Made by a program: the position numbers and the translations under genes. Below, in pieces: positions 1-11,126 of a stretch of DNA of 64,000 bases. Numbering within the stretch: the stretch's first letter is position 1; each line of letters begins with the position of its first letter. Source of the DNA: Spodoptera frugiperda (taxonomy: Eukaryota; Arthropoda; Insecta; Lepidoptera; Noctuidae); assembly GCF_023101765.2 (NCBI RefSeq), contig NC_064224.1, forward strand, positions 8,264,103 to 8,328,102. Reading direction: 5' to 3'. Under the pieces are notes generated by a model. The model was not told the origin of the DNA, ran no database searches, and saw nothing but the letters and a program-made list of their open reading frames with translations.

Positions 1-449
1 TGTCTATCTGTCTGTTTGTAGGTACGTGTTAGCACGTGGCTACGCAACATGTGTGCCCAAATTGCTTGCATCGTGGTGTGATGCCACAAATACTAGAATA
101 CGAGATATTTCTCAAGGTTTAGACCGATATTTGGTGTAAGAAATGTGTATGAATGCACTTAATCAGTTTATAGGAGTTTTGTAAGTATACTGAAGGTTGG
201 TAGAAATAAGGTACCTAAGTCTTTCTGGTTAAATAATTCGTCCCCATAGATCCGTGACTTAAATTTAAAAAAGAACTTGGAGAGTACTCAATATAATGAA
301 ATTATCTATCTACTTCCTATCTTTAATTATCAATCATGATTAGACTACTCGAGAACTAAATAATTTATTATTTAACACGTCTTAATCATTGTAATTATAT
401 CTGCATCTTGACGTCTTTTATCCTCTTTTACTCCGAAATCGAAAAAAGT
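1..449. other. No recognisable feature
   Basis: AT-rich DNA without a convincing open frame or repeat. A GTAAGT at 182-187 has no coding-like exon before it. Confidence 0.5.
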
Positions 450-628
450 CCAGCAATACCTTATGCGACCCGAGAATCGAACCCGTTATCCCTCATTCGC
501 ACTTGCGACCACTCGATTAACGAGGCAGTCTACAACACAAATGGAGAAAAGTGGGCGTACATTGTATAGCAACATTCTGTAAAGTACACCTCTGCCTACC
601 CCTTTGGGGATAAAAAAGACGTGACGTT
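450..628. mobile_element. Rearranged SINE family C copy: head on minus, tail on plus
   Basis: Bases 450-530 are the tRNA-like head in minus orientation (B-box core GGGTTCGATTCTCG on the minus strand). Bases 533-628 are the family C tail in plus orientation (GTACATTGTATAGC, then the CCTACCCCTTTGGGGATAAAA motif region). The two halves point in opposite directions. Confidence 0.7.
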
Positions 629-906
629 GTGTGTTGTAATATCTATTTCAACAGATATTTCAATTATCAGCCTCGCTTCAAAATACCCCTGTAACAGTGA
701 CGTAAAATATTCCACTGAACCAAAGGATCTCCGTATGTAGGACGAGTTTGGAGGCCAGATAACTCAATTTCGGAGGGCGGAAATTTCCCTCACTGAATTA
801 GCTTTGAGATTTTCAAGCTAGTTTTCATTTACTTTCACTAAAAATGTTAGTTAAAATTTCATTAACCGTTTTATTTTTAGATTTTAAGTCAATTGTTTTA
901 CAGCTT

Positions 907-1064
907 TTTTTAAAAGGGAAAAAATCATCCAATGACTTCTCCCGCCTTGGGCGAGGCGAGAGGGAGTTTTAGACTCTTACTGACTAAAAACCACCCCGTT
1001 CCTTACTTCTGCCCTTCGACCCGGAGCCCCGGTAAACCCGCTAGGTAGTCCGCAGCTCTGGATC
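907..1064 (-). mobile_element. Retroposon family A copy
   Basis: Nearly full length. T-run at the left end corresponds to the poly-A tail on the minus strand; the core GTCAGTAAGAGTCT and CCGGGGCTCCGG segments are recognisable. Confidence 0.8.
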
Positions 1065-1357
1065 AGGCATCAGCCTACTAAGCCCCAATTGTTATAAAGC
1101 TGTTTAAGATAATATGAGTAGCTAAGTGCTCTGTAAATATAGGTAATTAGATGTCATATAACCATACCTCATTCATCATAGTTTAATGATGTTCATCAGC
1201 ACCTATTAATTTATTTACTTGACAGTCCGTTGACTAAGCGTAAAGATATCATACAAGTACTTAAATATCATTGGTGACTATTTTAAGACAAAATTACAAT
1301 TAGGGACTTCCCCCTTTAATCAAAATTCAAATATTACCATAACTATAATGACTAACC

Positions 1358-1474
1358 GCCGTATTCAGAATGATCTAATAAATAAAGTTAGCCCAGTCCA
1401 TAGCAATTGTTTTCAATACTAAATCGTTACTAAGGAATAGTTTAAGTAATCATTAAATGTCTCTGAGTGCGGCA
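1358..1474. mobile_element. Palindromic MITE family L
   Basis: The two halves are diverged inverted copies. The centre TAGCAATTGTTTTCAA and AATCGTTACTAAGGAATAG matches the copies at 11.3 and 26.7 kb. Confidence 0.6.
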
Positions 1475-1705
1475 GTAATTTGTGTTATTTAATTTATAAT
1501 TTATGTTCTTCCCATGATTTTATTCTTATTATAAGGAAAGAATATGCTAGTACTACAATATCTATTTATTTATTTATTTTAACTCTTTGCCTATATACGT
1601 ACATGTTAATTATGTCTAAATACGTTCAGTGGTTTTTGCATATCACATGTTTGTATTAAATTGGTTCAGATCGAATGAAGAATAAAAATAATCTTCGGTT
1701 TTTAT

Positions 1706-1797
1706 TTAACACATTGAATGCCGTGGTGGTCACCGGTGACCGACGTTAGCGGAGGATTTGTCTTCAACAGATTTCTATTGGCAGTCAAAGACTTAAA
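1706..1797 (+). repeat. TTAA-bounded repeat with GGTCACCGGTGACC palindrome, copy 1
   Basis: About 90 bp shared with 18559-18652. Similarity begins exactly at TTAACACATTGAA. The 14-bp perfect palindrome is at 1728-1741. The TTAA edge hints at a piggyBac-type element end, but no matching second end was found. Confidence 0.55.
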
Positions 1798-1999
1798 AAG
1801 GAATATCATCATCATTATCGTTCACCACGGGAAGAGAAGCCTCCTCTAATGCCAGCCACTGGAAGTGACCTTCGCATCCAGTGGCTCTCTGCAACCCTTA
1901 GGAATTAGTTCACCAAAATAGATTGACAGGATCTATCACTCTGTCTACATCTTTATTTTTGGGGATATTATGTATAAATTCTCTGTTATCTTAATCATT

Positions 2000-2160
2000 A
2001 CACGACGCGGCGATGCGATCAGTAGCAGCGCGACAATCGCCGCGTCGTGTGTCGCGGAATGCTGCTCATGAATATGAGCCTCTAGCATGGCTTGAAACTA
2101 GTCGAGTTCCTCGTCAAAACAGTACGTGAGTAAGCCGATAACATAATAATTAATTTAGTA
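2000..2160 (+). repeat. Repeat family K with GC-rich 15-bp-arm hairpin
   Basis: Perfect inverted arms ACACGACGCGGCGAT at 2000-2014 and its complement at 2036-2050 surround a 21-base loop. They are followed by the family K text ATGCTGCTCATGAATAT and GTGAGTAAGCCG, also present near 24.7, 36.5 and 37.2 kb. Confidence 0.6.
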
Positions 2161-2229
2161 TGTCTCAGTTATCTCCCTGAATCTTTGATCTATGTCTTAC
2201 AGAAACTAGAAATAATTTAAACTGTCTTG

Positions 2230-2445
2230 TTTTTTTTTTTTTTTATGGGTCGACAGTTGGCCGCTATCTCGCCTAGTGGTAAGTGATGACGCGACCTACA
2301 ATGGAGCATGTCCGCACATAAGCAGCCTATTCACTCGGGCCTTGAAGACACCCAGGTTATACCCATCAAGAAACACAGACTCTGGCAAAGAATTCCACTC
2401 CTTAACAGTTTGCACAAGGAAGCTTGAAGCGAAATCTCAAGGCTA
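2230..2445 (-). mobile_element. 5'-truncated Jockey-like LINE, 3' end of the reverse transcriptase gene
   Basis: A 15-base T-run at 2230-2244 is the poly-A tail on the minus strand. The adjoining 200 bp match the 61-kb copy, whose frame encodes a typical LINE ORF2 C-terminus ([16 protein letters not shown]...). Only the last part of the gene and the 3' UTR are present. Confidence 0.65.
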
Positions 2446-3419
2446 TTTCCCAAATAGTTTTAGTGTTAGTACTAAGTCTTAACCAGATTTCTTTGAATTT
2501 CAGTATTTTAAATAATACATTTAAAAAATACTACAAATCTAGTCGGAATCCTAGTTCCCTTAGTAAAAAGTAACATCTTAGTGGCCCAGCGTCGTGTTGC
2601 CAATATAACCGGCCAGTGATAAGAGTGCATTGTTTTATAATACGTATCGATTAGCTGTTTGCAATACGTGACCGATCGATTTTCGTACATTCGAATGCTT
2701 CCAATCGATTCTAAATGTAACAGTATAATAGTCTGTCAAAATACTTAACTGTCAATCATTATTAAACTGTCAAAATTTGATTTTTTTTTGACAGATAATA
2801 TATAAGTATTGGTCAATTAAAAAAGAGTTGACAAGTTAAAAAATATCACCTATATTTTTTAAGAAAAAAGAAAGTTCGGCAGTGACTTTAAAAAAAGGGA
2901 GAACCAAATCGAATCAGTTTTTCTAAACCCAACTTAAATCCGTTTTCAACTACAAAAATGTCTAACTAAAAACTACATTACAACTGCTTAATAAAACCGC
3001 TGTTCACAAACAAAGCAAACTATCCTTCCCCCTTAAAAGAAAGCCAGCAATCAAGCATCCATTGTCCTTAATTAAAATTCTATCAAACAAAAGACATTAC
3101 GAAGACCTGCTTCATAAAAAAAAAACGGTTTAATAACTACCGAAGTACAACAGGGCTTGATTACTCGACAATAATGAGCTAATGTATCCGTGAGAACTAC
3201 GCACGCGCGAAACCCAAGCTATATCCCAGTACTACTCAGTACCAAACGAATTCAATGTAAAGATCAAGACCTTTTAATACGACCAACGTAAGAACTGACA
3301 GCATTTACAACCTTATCCATTCATAATCAATACACAAATTAGCGAAAATTAACTCTAAAACCGATGTAATAGAGTGCAAATTACGTGTAAAGCGAAACTA
3401 GTTTTTGTTTAGAACGGTT
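2446..3419. other. No recognisable gene; AT-rich DNA
   Basis: Contains A/T runs and scattered short repeat debris. No splice-bounded frame was convincing. Confidence 0.45.
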
Positions 3420-3660
3420 GCAAATGTCAAACCTTAACCTCAAAACCGTGACGCGGCGGCCATATTAGATGCTTTCGGCTCCATTCGGAGGCGCTCGGCT
3501 AATGTCGAGAGCGGTCGTTCGACTAATTTAAATTGACCTGTTGCGCGGACGGTTGTTCGAAGCGTTCTGATGTAATGGATGAATATTAATAGTTGGCGGG
3601 AGGTCAAGTTAGGCTGGTTATTGTGTGGGAAGGGTGCTATTGAATTAGATAAAGACACCT
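3420..3660. other. GC-richer repeat-free patch, possible regulatory or exonic DNA
   Basis: CpG-containing patch in AT-rich surroundings. A minus-strand ATG-to-stop frame of 72 codons (3440-3658) covers it, but it ends in a stop without a good donor and shows no known domain. Confidence 0.25.
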
Positions 3661-3924
3661 TGTCTCTTGAACTATTTGATAGCGCGCAAGATAGTTGTAT
3701 CCTTGATGGAAGCTACTATTATTAGTTTTTTAAATGCCATTCTGTAATTTAATTTTATATGCGATGACATCATCTTTTAAAGGGAATATTTATAGTTTTA
3801 TGCGACTACTTTATCTGATAATAGCACTTGAATAGTTACTTTCTGAAGTGTTTTGTTGAGGATTTTTGCGGATGTCAAAAACAGCATTCGACAATATTTT
3901 AGCAGAACTACACAGACATACATA

Positions 3925-4110
3925 GGTAACATAACCTCACGCCTGTCTCCCATGGGGGCAGGCAGAGACATCGGAACTCCAATTGCTACCAACCTTACAT
4001 ACTTCTTTCGCTTCATCAACAGTAATCAATCTTGTTATGCATGCTCGTCGGTTAAGGGTACTTTTAATTTGGCCCTTCAATATATCCCTAGGGCGCCCTC
4101 TACAGACGGT
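3925..4110. repeat. Probable old interspersed repeat (unnamed family)
   Basis: The CCTCACGCCTGTCTCCCATGG...GGCAGAGACATCGG stretch has the look of a lepidopteran repeat end and lies inside a 117-codon plus-strand frame. Only one copy is in this window, so the family call rests on general familiarity. Confidence 0.35.
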
Positions 4111-4884
4111 CCCATTCATATCCGAATTAAATATAAAATATCAATACCTACAAGTAGCAATGTACGTAATAGTCATAGAAAACTATTTTGTATCTATCGA
4201 CATTAAGTCGTAAAATAACCATCATAGCTGCATAATGGAACTTTTATATTTCAACATCCAAGGTAGAGATACTTCTGTAATAAAATTTCTAATGGGCACT
4301 AGTCAAAAAAAAAGAAATATCTCCATCAAGTAGAGCAATTTACCGTGCGTTGCCACTGCACTTGGAGGGGGGGAACGTAGAACCGTGTGACGAAAATCTA
4401 ACATGCATCAAGACAAAACGTCACAACTGACATAACATTGCAGAGGAAAAACAACCTTATCTATAAAAATGTAAAGTTTAATTTAGTGTGTGGGGGAATA
4501 GTGGATAGTCTTTTAATTCCACGTTCAAAAATGAGTTGGCGCGCCTAATGACAAGGTTAAGTGTATGAAACGCAAGAACTGGTTCTAACACACGGCCGGC
4601 CGTTAGCGAATAGACAAAAAATAGCCGCCATCTTGGATCGTGGCCTGATGAGGCTTCTTGTTGATGGCGGGACAGGAAAGTTATGTAATTTAATTTAATT
4701 TTCGAATCGTTTTATTATTATTTATTTTTTCTTTATATTGTTATTGAATAAGATGATGATGAATTTTAGTTTTATTTTATTAATTTTTTATTTTTAATTC
4801 AAGTAAATATTTATGTATGCAACCAACTTTTTTATAAAATTGATACCAATCTAGGTTGGTGTGATAATTAATTTTATACCTAAC
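4111..4884. other. No recognisable feature
   Basis: AT-rich DNA. A short CGCC-rich spot near 4620 resembles the ends of other moth repeats, but too little remains to name it. Confidence 0.4.
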
Positions 4885-5050
4885 TAGCGACCCGCCCCAG
4901 CTTCACATGGGTGCAATGGTGATATATTATGCATGTATTATACATACAAACCTTCCTCTTGGATCGCTTTGTTAATAAAAAAAAACCGCATCAAAATCCG
5001 TTGCCTAGTTTAAAAGATTTAAGCATCCAAAGGGACATAGGGTCTGTCTT
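4885..5050 (-). mobile_element. Non-autonomous Helitron-like repeat, terminal portion
   Basis: Starts CTAGCGACCCGCCCC, followed by GGGTGCAATGGTGATA, a run of A and CGCATCAAAATCCGTTGC. This text is typical of a very common lepidopteran Helitron-derived repeat (Lep1-like). Read on the minus strand it ends in CTAG. Confidence 0.55.
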
Positions 5051-5309
5051 ATTAAAACGTTATTCAGAAGATTTATTTAAAAAAAGAACATTGAGTCTGC
5101 TTCGAATCCTGCGCACGTATTTATAGCTATTCATTGTCCATTGGTCGATTACTAAACACCTCTATATACATACCTAGCTTCTTTTATCAATAGAAGCATC
5201 ACAATAGTCAAGAATGAAAATCAATCTTATTTTTATGTTGACAAGGTACTTTTTAGTTTAAAATGTGCGATTTTGGACTACGAAAATTTCTTCAAACTTT
5301 TGCAAAAAG

Positions 5310-5490
5310 GTTTACTTTATTTATTTCCTCGCGGTTTCTGCTCGGCTCCTAATGATCATAGCGCGATGTTTTATACCCTATAACCTTCATTGATAAATGG
5401 ACTACCCAACAAAAAATCATCATTAAATTTGGACCAGTAGTTCCGGAGATTAGTGCGTTCAAACCAACAAACAATCTCTTCATTTTTGTA
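5310..5490 (-). repeat. Repeat family P (Helitron-like tail), diverged
   Basis: Contains the reverse of CATCGCGCTATGATCA...GGAGCCGAGCAG and AGCACTAATCTCCGGAACTAC. The best copy is at 26440-26612. Confidence 0.5.
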
Positions 5491-6449
5491 TACTAATCTA
5501 AAAACAATTTGACATCATATTTCCTATTCCTCATTACATATATATCAACAAAACAATGTAAAACTAAAACAAAAAACCATTAGACAGCAATAAAGTGAAA
5601 ACATAACATAAACGTTGGGTTGCGCGCACGCATCACGGCTCGTAGTGATCGTTACTGAGAACTGTTTGTGGCGCCACCTGCCGGCCGCTTCGAGTTACTG
5701 TCACGACAGCTAACTGTGCTTGTGTGAATGTTCTGTGGGTAGGCAGGATTGTAAGTACACAGTTAAGTATGTAGATATTTAAATCTTATTTGTTTTTTTT
5801 TTGTTGTTTTCGTTTAGTAGTTATTGGTTGAGTGGTGGCAAGCGTGACTGACTGCCAAATAAATAAGAGTGTTCGAATCTCAGGTCAGACAAAATCTTAC
5901 TTTGTCAAGTAAGCGGTTCCAAGTTCAATTGTTTGATAGTGTGAGACATTTCTTTTTCAGGAGTAAAAATTTTTTTTAAACGATTGCAATACATACTTTT
6001 CATTAGATAATAGGTAATTTAAGCATATTGCTATATACTGGGAACAATTCAAGACATCGCACATTTGTACTTGGAATCAAAATGTAATTGCATAGAACCC
6101 GAAACCTTTTACTTCGCAGCCACACTAGCAATCAATTGACCGCCAAGACAAATCCATTTAACAAACAGAAATATGATAGTACTTATTATAACTTTACCTT
6201 CACCTACCCACCCATCCAATAATAAAACCGCCATGTTTATAAAGGTAAGCAAAATTCAAAGTACCGTTACAATCAGAGTGGTCAATGACCTCACAGTATA
6301 CAGCATAAAAATTGCCATGGACAACACCGCCATACTTTTATAGACACTCGAGAGAGTGAATGAAGATGTATTTTTGTAAAAGGGTTTAAGTAGGAGTATG
6401 TATATTACAAGCTATGATTAGTTAGGTACTATAAAAACTTAATGCGTTG
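5491..6449. other. No gene seen; small GC patch at 5610-5760
   Basis: The patch holds TTGCGCGCACGCATCACGG and GGCGCCACCTGCCGGCCGC but no supported exon. A decayed tRNA-like head may lie at about 5835-5890. Confidence 0.35.
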
Positions 6450-6548
6450 TGTATGTGAGGTTACCGGAGGTCCAATTATCGACCTTCCCAATCTTCGAAA
6501 TCCCCGATTTCCCAACAACCCTTAAGTTTCTATCCCCCAAAAGGCCAG
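6450..6548 (+). mobile_element. Retroposon family D, middle fragment
   Basis: Carries GAGGTTACCGGAGG to CCCAACAACCCTTAAG and the CCCCCAAAAGGCC box. Both the head and the poly-A end are missing. Confidence 0.7.
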
Positions 6549-6654
6549 GGAGGAGTCGAGAGTTACAATATATTAGTTTCTACGAGCGGCTTTGGTCGCG
6601 ATCTCGTGGGATAAAAAGTCCTGTCACCAAAGTCAGCTAGTTCCCTGTCTGTAT

Positions 6655-6722
6655 ACAAAATTTCATCAAAATCCGTTCAGTAGTTTCAGTGTGATTGACG
6701 GACAAACATCCAAACAACATTA
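6655..6722 (-). repeat. Short repeat with TTTGTCCGTCAATCACACTG core
   Basis: The same core recurs in opposite orientation at 7437-7503, so the two copies bracket 715 bp. Confidence 0.5.
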
Positions 6723-6920
6723 GTGTGATACATATTAGAACAAAAAAATAAATACTTTTCCTGGTTTGAGTGGTCAGTGAGGAAGGAGTCTTGAGTTTGA
6801 TTCTCGAATCGATCAAAGTAAGGATTACGGGTAATTTTTACATCTTTCGTCAATTGTTAGTAATAGCATTGAGTCTGGGAACCCTACTACATTGGACTCA
6901 TAACATAACTATACTACTGT

Positions 6921-7024
6921 GTGTGATTGGCCAGCTCGAATAAACCAACCAATCAGAACGTCGAACACGCTCTCGTTTCGATTACTTTAAACCTACATAA
7001 ATAAAACTCATACTAAGGGTACTG
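6921..7024 (+). mobile_element. Fold-back MITE family I, half copy
   Basis: Matches the right half of 42506-42609 from GGCCAGCTCGAAT through CTCGTTTCGATTACTTTAAAC. The left inverted arm is largely lost. Confidence 0.55.
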
Positions 7025-7436
7025 GTAAAAAACAAAAGTAACCTTATATTAAATCTTACTTAACCAGAAAAATCTAGAAGCTTCCACAGACCAGACTAAC
7101 TTCGAATGCATTTACATAATAAATTCTGATGACTAATTATTCATAGTTATGCACTTAATTATATAAAACGTGTGCAGTAAACACAAGAACTGCATACTAG
7201 TTGCACTAGTCACTTGCATAAGGAAAAAGAATAACTCGAGAAGTATATAAGAGTGCCAATTATATAATTATATTGAATACATAGCTAAATGACTGATAAA
7301 TAGGACTCAGTTAAATGTTGTTTACTGATGTAATATTATGACGATTAATCTTTAAAAAGATAGACAGAAGTGCGTTTTAAAATTGTGTTAAGATTTCGTC
7401 ACTTATCATACACTATCACACCAATATTATAAATTA

Positions 7437-7503
7437 AAAAGTTTGTTTGTTTGTTTAGATGTTTGTCCGTCAATCACGCTGAAACTACTGAACGGATTCT
7501 GAT
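7437..7503 (+). repeat. Short repeat with GTTTGTCCGTCAATCACGCT core
   Basis: Begins with (GTTT)4 and is the inverted partner of 6655-6722. Confidence 0.5.
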
Positions 7504-7732
7504 GCTACCAATACAAATATCAAGCTGGCTTGGGTGATAGGATAGTTTTTCCCACTTTATGACTAGTCAACCATTGGACAACCTCAATTATCAAATGAAA
7601 CACATTATATTACTTTACCAACCTACCACAAGTTTGTTGATTACTCTTAAAATCCATTTTACAATTCAATTTTCAATGGAAACAGCATCACACGTAAAAT
7701 AGACTTCCCTCCCCCATTTCCCTGATCCTCAA

Positions 7733-7865
7733 ATGCCTAACCCACCAAAAAAACCAGCAACGCATGTCATAACTCCTCTGGTGTTGCGAATGTCCATAGG
7801 CGACGCCGATTGCTTACAATCAGATGATCAGACAGACCATGTACCGGCCTATACCATAAAAATAT
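7733..7865 (+). mobile_element. Retroposon family D, 3' part
   Basis: Runs from CCTAACCCACCAAAA to the ATACCATAAAAA end. It is diverged at many CpG sites. Confidence 0.7.
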
Positions 7866-8004
7866 CACATCAAAACCTCAAACCAAGATAAAATGCAACC
7901 AAAAATTTCCTCCATAACCTATTCACAAGCTAATTTATTTTTAACCTAATAAAACTAGAGTGGATTTAGTTCAACGAACCCGTTTACAAAGCATGACAAT
8001 TTAC

Positions 8005-8119
8005 CTGTATCGATTGTCCTAGCCGAATTGACCGGCTCGAATATTAAATGCACGTTTGGACATATTTCTGGACGATCGATAACTTCATAGCGTGCCACTA
8101 ACAGATTTAAAGTAGACAT
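8005..8119 (-). CDS. Candidate first coding exon on the minus strand (unknown protein)
   Basis: Seen: an ATG in good context (AATCATGT, A at -3) opens 38 codons without a stop, starting MSTLNLLVARYEV and ending ...NSARTID-T, then ACA G|GTAAAT, an acceptable donor in phase 1. Codons and residues look protein-like. No known family is recognised. Alternatively the frame simply runs on to a stop at 7955 as a 54-codon ORF, or is chance: a 38-codon gap between stops is not rare. The downstream exon would lie to the left and was not found. Confidence 0.3.
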
Positions 8120-8337
8120 GATTTTTTTTTAAACGCGGAATTTTTCGTTTGTCGTTTAGTGGGTTGTTGAAAATGTATGGGAAGTGCAGTTCTGTTAGTT
8201 TAGGTGTTGATTAGGTTTATATAGCATCATTGTTATTAAACAATCAGTGACAATTGACCCCTATTTGTTACATAGTTAGATATTTTCTTCTGCCATTACT
8301 TCGTCAATCACTAGTCTTCGGGTTATTTTTGGGACTA

Positions 8338-8508
8338 ACCTCCTCTACCTCCCAAAACCCCTGCAACTTCTGTACGCCAGGATCTACAATAGATACAATC
8401 ATAAATACATCAGAACACTAAAGTCCGGCGCGTCTCAGGGACATGCATGACTATCTTGGATCCCGCAACGAAATAAATCAGAAGATATTATTAGAGGAAA
8501 AGAAAAAA
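8338..8508 (-). mobile_element. LINE 3' end, family F
   Basis: Contains GCAACTTCTGTACGCCAGGATCT... through TTGGATCCCGCAACGAAATAAAT and the AGAAGATATTATTAGAGGA block, without a clear poly-A tail. Confidence 0.7.
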
Positions 8509-8818
8509 ACAATTACCATGGAATTTGAAAACATATGTTTAATTTATGTGTTTGTTTAAAAGGGGTCTTCCAACGCCACTTGCCACATTTGTGGTTAAAT
8601 CAAATAACAAATTAAACACCAAACAAATGTTGACACGTAGTACTTGTAACAAAGCTTCAAAAACTAATAACAATGGCTTTTACCAACAAAAATTACTTGG
8701 TACAGTTTCGTGTTTGAATAGTATAATAGTGTCTTTGGGTTTCCTTATTTGTCATAAATTTTGTGGGAATATTGTAACCATGAGTTATTCTAAAACGTAT
8801 TTGTTTAATTAACATTAC

Positions 8819-8861
8819 CTATTGGGAAATCCCTGTATTCAGATTTACCAACGTGCGACAT
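8819..8861 (-). CDS. Very short candidate first coding exon on the minus strand
   Basis: ATG in good context (TTAAAATG) begins MSHVGKSEYRDFPI and reaches ATA G|GTAATG, a phase-1 donor after 14 codons. The frame meets a stop four codons later if unspliced. The phase equals that of the 8005-8119 candidate, so both could be alternative starts joined to one downstream exon. The evidence is slight. Confidence 0.18.
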
Positions 8862-9072
8862 TTTAAGGTAAAATATGTTGATAACGCTATCAAATAACCG
8901 CTGTTTTTTGACAAAATGTGTGTTTTGTGGACCAAAAACATGGTTTTAGGTGGTGATTAGGAAACGGACGTAGGTATTTTTTAACTTGCGCACTTTATGA
9001 TTAAGAGGATACTAATAAATAACCACAGTTTCGAAAAATAGTCAAAAAGTGCAGTCTTTACAATATTTTTTT

Positions 9073-9190
9073 TTGAAATTTGGGACCCAAGACAGTCTCT
9101 GCGATGCATTTTGAATGTTGGTTGACTGTGAATCCTGGCTTACAGGTGTTGCAGTGGTCGGAAACTGACGACAGATTTGTCCCAAAATTA
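9073..9190 (+). mobile_element. Diverged family F fragment
   Basis: GAATCCTGGCTTACAGGTGTTG and CCAAGACAGTC are preserved out of the family F consensus; much of the middle is shortened. Confidence 0.5.
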
Positions 9191-9275
9191 TTTTTTGCAC
9201 TACATCGATTAGTCCAAGACAGATGGACAGAAACTAGTATCTAGGGCTTTTCTCCATTAATTTACCGTGATTTTT

Positions 9276-9892
9276 ACCCGACTGCGAAGGAAGGGTTATG
9301 TTTTTCGCGCGTATCTTGTATGTATGAGCCTAATATTCTTTATTACCTCATTTCTTCGAAACGGCTTGATGGATTTCGACAATCAGGGCATCGTTGGATT
9401 CGTCTTAATTACCCAAGTGTTCTTAGATATGTGACGTAAAACAAAAACCAACATGGCGGCCGCGAGGCGCCCTAGAGAGAAGTAAAAAAAAATAAAAAAA
9501 AAGTATTTGCTACAATATGGGTATCAAATTAAAGAGCTCATCATGAGGATTCCAAAATGGTATATCACTGACATATAGAAAAAAAAAATACTATGTGCAA
9601 TTTGGTTCTTTATTATCCGAACTAAATACTCGTATAGGTACTACGCGACGCGATTGACTAGCGGTTTCGTGTCGCGGGTGAAATCTTGAGAAACACATAG
9701 CCGTATTATAACTAACTAAAAAGTGTTAAATAAAAATAAATAAATTTAAAAAATTAAAAAACCCGACTGCATAAAAAACACTTTAAATAAGTGCAACAGT
9801 CGGGACCCATTAAATAAACTAGACTAAAATCATTCAATATGGGTCCCGACTGTTGCACTCAATTATTTAAAGTGTTTTTTATGCAGTCGGGT
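9276..9892. mobile_element. MITE with ACCCGACTGC ends
   Basis: ACCCGACTGC at 9276-9285 is inverted as GCAGTCGGGT at 9883-9892. The left part (GCGAAGGAAGGGTTATG, GAAACGGCTTGATGGAT, ATGGCGGCCG) is a text I associate with common moth MITEs. Its right part contains the fold-back described separately, so the two may be a composite. T-runs around both ends hide the target duplication. Confidence 0.5.
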
Positions 9893-9923
9893 TTTTTAAT
9901 TTTTTAAATTTATTTATTTTTAT
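9729..9923. repeat. Long fold-back (near-perfect inverted repeat) with nested hairpins
   Basis: Arms of about 82-85 bp at 9729-9810 and 9839-9923 pair almost perfectly across a 28-bp loop. Inside each arm CCCGACTG and CAGTCGGG bound a further small hairpin. Confidence 0.85.
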
Positions 9924-10201
9924 TAGTTAATTTTGTTAACTTTATACCTTTATTCATAGGTTGTAAAGGGCAGATAGCAGTCGTAACTGATACCCTAGCT
10001 AATCTACGGCCGGAAACTACACTCATCATAGACAAGTCTTGTTTATACTACAAAAGTGATATGTATTATAATTATAATCTTTTGTTTTTTCAAGACAATC
10101 GCACTTCCTTGACCCGCCAGCTATTGAATTAAGTTAGAGGTGAATCTAATGATTCATTCAAATATTATTTACCCCACTTCTGATATGGGGTCTTTAGCCT
10201 A

Positions 10202-10345
10202 GGAGCTGCGGACTACCTAGGGGGTTTACCGGGGCTTTAAAAGCAGGAGTAGGAACGGTGTGGTTTTTAGTCAGTAAGAGTCTGACACTCTCTCTCACCT
10301 CACCCAAGTCGAGAGAAGTCATTAGATGATTTTCCTCTCTAAATA
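10202..10345 (+). mobile_element. Retroposon family A copy
   Basis: Starts GGAGCTGCGGACTACC and keeps GGTTTTTAGTCAGTAAGAG. The A tail is replaced by mixed sequence. Confidence 0.8.
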
Positions 10346-10607
10346 ATGGCCTAATTCCCATTCATATGGTAAGAGAAGACATTGGATGATTTTTCCCTCT
10401 TAAAAAATAATTTTCAGGTTTGTTTGTCAGTGCTATTGAAAAACACGGTGGACTGACGACCAACGATAATGGTAGCAGGTAGTCGATAGATGCTGGTCGT
10501 GCATCCAACTATCTGGTTTGGAAGTCATTGAGAGAGGCCTATATGCAGCAGTCTTATGTAATGATGATGATGATTAGTGCTATGTAATAGGAAGTTATTG
10601 GATATTG

Positions 10608-10783
10608 ATTTTTTTAATGGGATAAGCAGGCAAATCAGTAGAGGAATCGCCTGAGTAGATGGACACCCGAAACACCAGATGTGTTACAAGTGCGTTGCCG
10701 ATCTTTTGGGAGCTATGTATTGGGATTCGAGGAATAGGGATTCGGGGATTGAGAGTTTTGGGAGGGGAGTAATTGGGTCTCCA
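10608..10783 (-). mobile_element. Retroposon family D, diverged, 3' portion
   Basis: T-run at the left is the poly-A end. GGACACCCGAAACACCAGA and GTGCGTTGCC are conserved; the head beyond GGGTCTCC is absent. Confidence 0.7.
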
Positions 10784-11126
10784 GATATATTGCAAGTCAT
10801 GTGCAAAAGTCATCCTTACAAATTGAATTCAGAATGTAAATCAACAACTGCATTTAAATGCATCCTTTAATAAAAGAAACAACACTTCTTTTTAACGTAT
10901 AAATTTTTCATAATTCGAATGCCTGCGGTGGCCTTCAGAATTTAAATATCAAATTTTGTTATTTACCTCTATGGTAATTCAGCTTAATGTATAAAGGTAT
11001 CAAAATTAAGGAAAAATATTGATGTGCCAGAATATTCTAATTTTAGGTATATTTGGTAACTATAGCTACCTAAACACTAGTAGAATTTTGACACGTTTTG
11101 TATGAAATTGTAGGATTTTGAAAGAA

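Noticed and set aside
3853..4206. 117-codon plus-strand frame
   Set aside because: Covers what looks like an old interspersed repeat; opposite strand is also open, with no domain or splice support.
5835..5890. Possible tRNA or SINE C head (TTCGAATCTC and GAGTGGTGGCAAG)
   Set aside because: Too diverged; no body or tail follows.
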